A DNA stretch of 44,886 nt, taken from NCBI GenBank assembly GCA_905198865.1, contig CAJKEB010000012.1:1-44886 (forward strand). Direction: 5' to 3'. A model generated the notes under the pieces. It was given only the letters and a program-made list of their open reading frames with translations. It ran no database searches and was not told where the DNA came from. This document shows, one piece after another, positions 42,901 through 44,886 of this stretch. A program made the position numbers and the translations under genes. The DNA comes from an uncultured Eubacteriales bacterium (GTDB taxonomy: Bacteria > Bacillota > Clostridia > Monoglobales > Monoglobaceae). Numbering within the stretch: the first letter of the stretch is position 1; every line of letters begins with the position of its first letter.

Positions 42901-43529
42901 AAGCAGGCAATAAGGTTTACAAGCTCACAAAGGATGAAGGCAAAACAGTTGCAGCAAGCACCGGTGTAAGCTTTGATGTTAAGTCAATGCTTCCGAGCGG
43001 TTCAAGCTTTGCAAACACCAAAACAATTACGTTCAGTTATGATCTCCTTATGGAGTCATCCGCTCTGTATCCTTCGGAATATACCTACCTTGACCTTGCG
43101 ACAAGTAAGACAAACGCAGGAAAGAGCGAAAAGGATCAAACAAGATTTGTGCGCTGGGGTGTTCATAAGGGCTGGGGTCAGCTAAACTTCTTTACCGCTA
43201 TGAATAACAGAGTAAACGGTGACAATACTCAGTTTGACAAGAACAATACTATGGCAAACCGCTGGTACAGAATAAAGGCAGATATTGATCTCATCACAAA
43301 AAGTATTACCACAACTATTTATGACAGAGATAAGAATATGGAAATTCTCAACAAAAAGCCGTTTAACATTGCGGTTCCGGACGAAGCCGGCGATAATCCT
43401 AATTATCCTACTGCAATAGATTTGAATAATCTTTACTTCAATATCTATATGGATAAGAATGCGAATACATCAAACAAGATGGAATACTATATTGACAATA
43501 TCACAATCGAATATCAGGATTATGAGTAA
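36915..43529 (+). CDS. Giant secreted bifunctional enzyme: GH95 plus CE8 pectin methylesterase
   Basis: 2204 residues. Signal peptide (1-29, AYA|DE). GH95 module (about 100-1045): GYPVGNGRMASMV near 110, ININTEMNYW with Asn581/Asn583, SPEQG with Glu722, QIDGNYG with Asp932; these align with the Asn pair, acid and base of characterised GH95 alpha-L-fucosidases. Pro/Thr linker (1052-1088), CBM-like beta domain (about 1089-1240), Ig-like domain (about 1250-1345), second linker (1346-1374). CE8 module (about 1375-1770): QDT with Asp1586, TDYICG with Asp1607, GRPW with Arg1667, all catalytic residues kept. Two beta domains and a concanavalin-like C-terminus (about 1957-2204) follow. No SLH, LPxTG or transmembrane anchor. 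Likely target is esterified, fucose- or galactose-decorated pectin. Confidence 0.9.
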   Translation: MKIGKRIGALIMSLSMLGTMIGGMPAYADEATIDEVRAEAAGLQVFDPETTLWTNNPIENVLAEGGVYETMRDVDPNADKKATVNVQKPYEKKGVNFTGWGYSEYIWSNGYPVGNGRMASMVAGGIDNEVIQINEETCWDGGPYGTLKNEKGETLTTIEQTRDAETITAVDMTSGSVEGNWKYFRGAKEDGTPAEIGSADAIVGDEAFREAFPDFANKSLSNQALNIDNSKTQTAVQDRYNLHSMVEAKFLGNPTGQRAYKSFVELYLDFGQDHNYATNYTKSLDMTKGIVKIDYDYLDMNDRTQKHFTRETFASYPDQAVVTHVTSDSPLDFTAELHTYHNQDGYYKFEKVSDKQVKVTASVYNGNKDNNIGRINVIKFESDMLLDGDGEFSVSEDNTTVSVKGGNEATIYVVGATNYVNYKELDNSKPATDCAKYIANIQSKSYDTILARHIADFTEQFSSSSLTLENINGVDNYLVPTEKRVRKDVKGKSGYTVGSGADSNAAASNGVKTTYSDGDNQLATLEFNYGKYMMMSGARDERTAEQCGEGDIEIPMSQPLNLTGKWNAAMSAGWNGKYTININTEMNYWAAQPLNIGASEKTLIDTFADLAESGSITAAYQYGVFNDRGDDTYQPGDPWVMHHNFDLWRGTQPIDNATAGLWPTGGAWLLDHAWQYYRFNLDEEYLAEIYPYMVGAAKFFTQFLVVDPKTGYLITAASCSPEQGGVQPGPAMDTQLVRNLYDMVQQASEVLGKTEENAELLAKIAQQMPSSYLADEKGKVAPDLIASNGFIEEWTRGDVTFEMEKKTDTSGTFKNITNPFKSTDTTKSINAKDASNNTGHRHMSHLWELFPGTHLSAYSDDANEQKIYNAFKNSIVNSNRYKADGKGWSLAWRINLLARSLEGTKASSKLEQLFLCRTAPNLLDEHPDFQIDGNYGATSGITEMLLQSHDGNINILPALPSSWKSGEFKDFRARGDVGVSAKWQDGKFIKAELKPENDGALNVIVADIEKATVTDSAGQSVAASLNSSNKIMTFTAKAGETYTVSTGNPDIEKPEATERPVPTLQPTIDPDATPDPTATPEPTQPPLPDYWTCSSSDSSKKSGEAVMKNMTLLFDVSSSGAAKISIDGKSFTNYISSGDNGSWTNGIATGTAFKYTAEKYGTLTVYVTSLGGNGKELCITKEGVSNNKQNVDGESAYYKNTTGSSINKSLSIDVTPGNTYYAYVAGSKGRFVGAEFTASAEQPTTPPSSDYDYEITNAYYGSNGNLTVDISYQGEEAAPKAKLVIGVYDENDEDVLIASDVFDIEGTEVKDFFFVKPDSGKVKLYIWDSTDSMKPLSDTKIPNDSTPATPEPTNPPATAAPTATPAATTDPALTGVFIGATKYDTVRDAVAAAAEINPTSEAERVYIDITPGTYREQVVVNTPYVTIRRKPGTSGEVKLTWYYGLGTLYDSCNSSGYYDPSVVGDGEAYGPKDWGPALKVDKKATAFIAENLYLENSYNAYYTQEELTDIAGVDPDTNNSMFHRLEWIQEQLANSVSDDEINNFLQSRTNITYKDVNSSPRERCAALHCSADKAQFINCTVMSTQDTIGINTGRMYFKNCKLGGTTDYICGSATAVFDGCELYANAGDGGDSATITAPSNPIESDGYLFYNCHVTGSSKAGQGNFGRPWSGVNASANYINTKIDSVGGNLLIGNAGWTSMSGVEPKDTRFHEYGSVDSSGNPVSTASRPKSTLLDEWTMLRYNPLAFNLGSDGWDPANLTSTYAGVNGVIDSTVIDTSDNETNEITLPTAPSGYEFKWESNSEFAEVSSDGTKLVLIRPAYGEAPINATVKLYARESANKQIGTEKSISFDIQPTSDVTNVFTVSGTVTLSVASENAQNVCIQFKKGEAVIKTVNVEIPAGVTSVPYTAANIPSGTYTATASTANAEYNIMTADTEITGATGDAKTFNVDVKKMQNIKIESPDFDGAGYSPTITSASGFSAGVYTATGSETANLGEAGNKVYKLTKDEGKTVAASTGVSFDVKSMLPSGSSFANTKTITFSYDLLMESSALYPSEYTYLDLATSKTNAGKSEKDQTRFVRWGVHKGWGQLNFFTAMNNRVNGDNTQFDKNNTMANRWYRIKADIDLITKSITTTIYDRDKNMEILNKKPFNIAVPDEAGDNPNYPTAIDLNNLYFNIYMDKNANTSNKMEYYIDNITIEYQDYE

Positions 43530-43558
43530 ATTATATAGATTTCTTCCCAATAAAAAAA

Positions 43559-43593
43559 ACGAAGCGCCCGCATTTGCGGGCACTTCGTTTTTT
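43559..43593 (+). terminator. Rho-independent terminator of the GH95-CE8 gene
   Basis: ACGAAG-C-GCCCGC (43559-43571), loop ATTT, GCGGGC-A-CTTCGT (43576-43588), one C-A mismatch, then a run of T. A preceding A-run also makes it work on the other strand. Confidence 0.88.
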
Positions 43594-43605
43594 ATTATGG
43601 AGATA

Positions 43606-43729
43606 CGACCGTTTGCGAAGCACATATTCGTTTGGTAATTGTTTTGTAAAGGAGAAAGTGTATATGTATATACATTTAGAGGGTTCTCTCAGCGGTATAC
43701 AGAGAACCGGAGATAACCGCAAACGGTCG
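43606..43729. other. Long-range inverted repeat enclosing smaller hairpins
   Basis: CGACCGTTTGCG (43606-43617) and CGCAAACGGTCG (43718-43729) are exact 12-bp inverted repeats 100 bases apart. Inside are GGTTCTCT/AGAGAACC (43682-43689/43701-43708) and GTATAT/ATATAC (43660-43665/43668-43673). The block is flanked by a terminator on each side, so it could fold as a separate structured RNA or be a small inserted repeat. Confidence 0.5.
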
Positions 43730-43756
43730 CAAAGAAAAAAGGTGCACACCAATTAA
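43664..43756 (+). CDS. Possible 30-residue basic peptide
   Basis: ATG 43664 has AAAGGAG 9 bases upstream and runs to TAA at 43754. The product begins MYIHLEGS and is then strongly basic (RKRSQRKK). The opening MYIHL is shared with RemB/DUF370 proteins, but the rest does not match, so it is not a functional member. Its end lies within the left arm of the next hairpin. Only a weak promoter-like TTGCGA/TAATTG pair is seen. It may be a remnant or chance frame. Confidence 0.28.
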   Translation: MYIHLEGSLSGIQRTGDNRKRSQRKKVHTN

Positions 43757-43769
43757 GGTGAGCACCTTT
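43738..43769 (-). terminator. Terminator of the ppx-like gene
   Basis: AAAGGTGC-A-CACC / GGTG-A-GCACCTTT, 8 bp plus 4 bp with an A-A mismatch, loop AATTAA. On the minus strand the stem is followed by TTTTTTC, a proper U-run, 58 bases past the phosphatase stop. Confidence 0.8.
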
Positions 43770-43826
43770 GCTCTTGTTTATTATTATACATGGTATATGC
43801 CGGTTTGTCAAGTGTTTTTCTTGCTG

Positions 43827-44741
43827 TTAAACCAATGTACTTATAAATTCAGTCAATATTCCTTCTTTAAGTCCTGCTGTCGATATAATTACCTGCTTGG
43901 AGCCGGTTTTGTTAATTAACTCTACAGTCGGCATTATGCCGCATATGATAGTGTCAACTCTGCCGGATTCTATGCCTGCGTCGTGACGTTCGTCGGGCGA
44001 CATTTGCATTAATTCTTCAAAGGTCTCGACAACGCTGGCACCGGTCATTATTGTGCCGTGAAGCGCATTTCTGTCTGCATCGGGGGCTTTTTGACTGACA
44101 ACGGCAAGATTATACAAGCTGCCGCCCAGGCAGACTATCGGCAGCCCACAGGCGTCATCAAGCCAATGTATCTTGTCAAGCTGACTTGAGATATAATCCG
44201 ATAGTCCGCTGAGAGCCTCAGCTGTTTCGCCGCTGTACAAGAATTGCTCGGTCATATTTACGGCTCCGACCGGAATACTGGTTCTGGCAAGCGGCTCGTT
44301 TTCATTAACCAGTATGAACTCGGTGCTGCCGCCGCCGGTATCGACGATTATACAGTCCTCAATATCCAATGAACCCATAACGCCCAAAAAGTCGTATTCC
44401 GCCTCTTGTTCGCCCTTGATGACGTTTATTGAAATGCCCGTCACGTCAAGAGCTCTGCCGCAGAATTCATCGCCGTTTTTCGCTTTGCGTACAGCAGCAG
44501 TGGCTACGGCAACAACATCATTGACTTTGTATTCATTCATAATCGCCTTAAACTCTCTCAGCGCGTCTATTGCTCTTTCCATGGGTTCAGGCTGAAGACT
44601 TCCGTCCATGTTCATACCCTCACTCAATCTGACAAGCTCGCGGCAGCGCTCAAGATAATTATATTCGCCCGTTTCTTCATTAATATTAACAATATCCATT
44701 CTTATCGAGTTTGAACCCAAATCTATTATTGAAAGTACCAT
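43827..44741 (-). CDS. Ppx/GppA-family phosphatase
   Basis: 304-residue ASKHA-fold protein of the exopolyphosphatase / guanosine pentaphosphatase family. SIIDLGSNSIRMDI at the N-terminus, ATAAVRKAKNG, the catalytic-Glu region (KGEQEAEYDF), VDTGGGSTEFI and PVGAVNMTE are family motifs. It has only the two N-terminal domains (about 300 residues); the long GppA/Ppx C-terminal domain is absent, as in many Clostridia. Polyphosphate and (p)ppGpp as substrates cannot be told apart from sequence. AAGGAG precedes ATG 44741 and a consensus promoter lies upstream; single-gene unit. Confidence 0.9.
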   Translation of the reverse strand: MVLSIIDLGSNSIRMDIVNINEETGEYNYLERCRELVRLSEGMNMDGSLQPEPMERAIDALREFKAIMNEYKVNDVVAVATAAVRKAKNGDEFCGRALDVTGISINVIKGEQEAEYDFLGVMGSLDIEDCIIVDTGGGSTEFILVNENEPLARTSIPVGAVNMTEQFLYSGETAEALSGLSDYISSQLDKIHWLDDACGLPIVCLGGSLYNLAVVSQKAPDADRNALHGTIMTGASVVETFEELMQMSPDERHDAGIESGRVDTIICGIMPTVELINKTGSKQVIISTAGLKEGILTEFISTLV

Positions 44742-44769
44742 GTAATTTCTCCTTATAATTTTTTATAAA

Positions 44770-44798
44770 ATTATACAGCAATATTATTAAAAAGTCAA
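44770..44798 (-). promoter_or_regulatory. Promoter of the ppx-like gene
   Basis: Minus-strand TTGACT (44793-44798) and TATAAT (44770-44775), spacer 17 bases. Near-consensus sigma-A promoter about 30 bases before the start codon. Confidence 0.8.
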
Positions 44799-44824
44799 TT
44801 ATACCCATAATGTTATTTTGAAAA

Positions 44825-44886
44825 ATAAATAATAGTTTAACTTAATAAAGCCTAGCCCAGTTCCGCTTTTCACAACACATCTTAGG
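44825..44886. repeat. Inverted, partial copy of the 33.2-kb element (cut by window edge)
   Basis: A degenerate terminal repeat (ATAAATAATAGTTTAAC, 44825-44841) is followed by 25 bases (44842-44866) identical to the reverse complement of 33427-33451. Similarity stops at TTCCGC. So the outer module recurs with a different interior. Confidence 0.65.

Noticed and set aside
43700..43735. CGCAAACGGTCGCAAAG looked like part of a c-di-GMP (GEMM-I) riboswitch
   Set aside because: The order of motifs and the two-helix fold do not fit, and no suitable downstream gene is on that strand.
43664..43756. MYIHL start suggests a RemB/DUF370 regulator
   Set aside because: Only the first five residues agree; the rest is basic and lacks the family's IFD-type core, and the length is a third of normal.

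Overview
The window is a chromosomal segment from a low-to-mid GC Gram-positive anaerobe of the class Clostridia, probably a gut Oscillospirales-like or related lineage; this placement is inferred from gene content only. Evidence: a Firmicutes-type division and cell wall (dcw) cluster, spore genes (spmA, spmB, a SipL-like SPOCS/LysM protein, a PASTA-bearing SpoVD/FtsI transpeptidase), a MurE with the DNPR signature of meso-diaminopimelate peptidoglycan, S-layer homology (SLH) domains, AddA-type recombination and a very large secreted plant-glycan enzyme. No tRNA, rRNA, CRISPR array or transposase gene was seen.

Layout. (1) 1-1271: end of a repeat element, then spmA-spmB on the minus strand. 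(2) 1458-15741: the dcw operon mraZ-rsmH-ftsL-spoVD/ftsI-murE-murF-mraY-ftsW-murG-murA-ftsQ on the plus strand, with a clear promoter and candidate MraZ boxes in front. Several GC-rich palindromic repeats sit between its genes, and a strong hairpin closes it. (3) 15747-21069, minus strand: comEB (dCMP deaminase), addA and a UgtP-like lipid glycosyltransferase, read from a promoter divergent to (4) 21203-23945: tsaE-tsaB and a D,D-carboxypeptidase. (5) 24109-25143: a small membrane exporter-like protein and an unknown Ser-rich membrane protein. (6) 25193-30532: pyrH-frr-uppS-cdsA-dxr-rseP, a run that ties ribosome recycling to undecaprenyl-phosphate, phospholipid and isoprenoid synthesis, ended by a Rho-independent terminator. 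(7) 30585-32838: an AT-rich accessory cassette with a small XRE repressor, three near-identical palindromic operators around a consensus promoter, a 49-residue lipoprotein with two CxxC pairs, and a secreted DUF5050-like/SLH protein. (8) 32839-33470: non-coding DNA with a 246-bp MITE-like element bounded by perfect 19-bp terminal inverted repeats. (9) 33597-35300: sipL-like gene behind a sigma-E-like promoter. (10) 35342-43529: a MocR-type regulator whose expected PLP-binding lysine is arginine, divergent from a 2204-residue secreted protein that joins a GH95 (alpha-L-fucosidase/galactosidase) module to a CE8 pectin methylesterase module. (11) 43606-44741: a small structured region with a possible 30-codon ORF, then a Ppx/GppA phosphatase; the window ends inside another copy of the repeat found at 33.2 kb.

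Most of the window supplies envelope precursors (Mur enzymes, UppS, CdsA, Dxr, D,D-carboxypeptidase, lipid glycosyltransferase) and septum or spore machinery. The accessory interest lies in the operator-rich XRE/lipoprotein/SLH cassette, the atypical MocR with its pectin-directed giant enzyme, and the families of small palindromic repeats.
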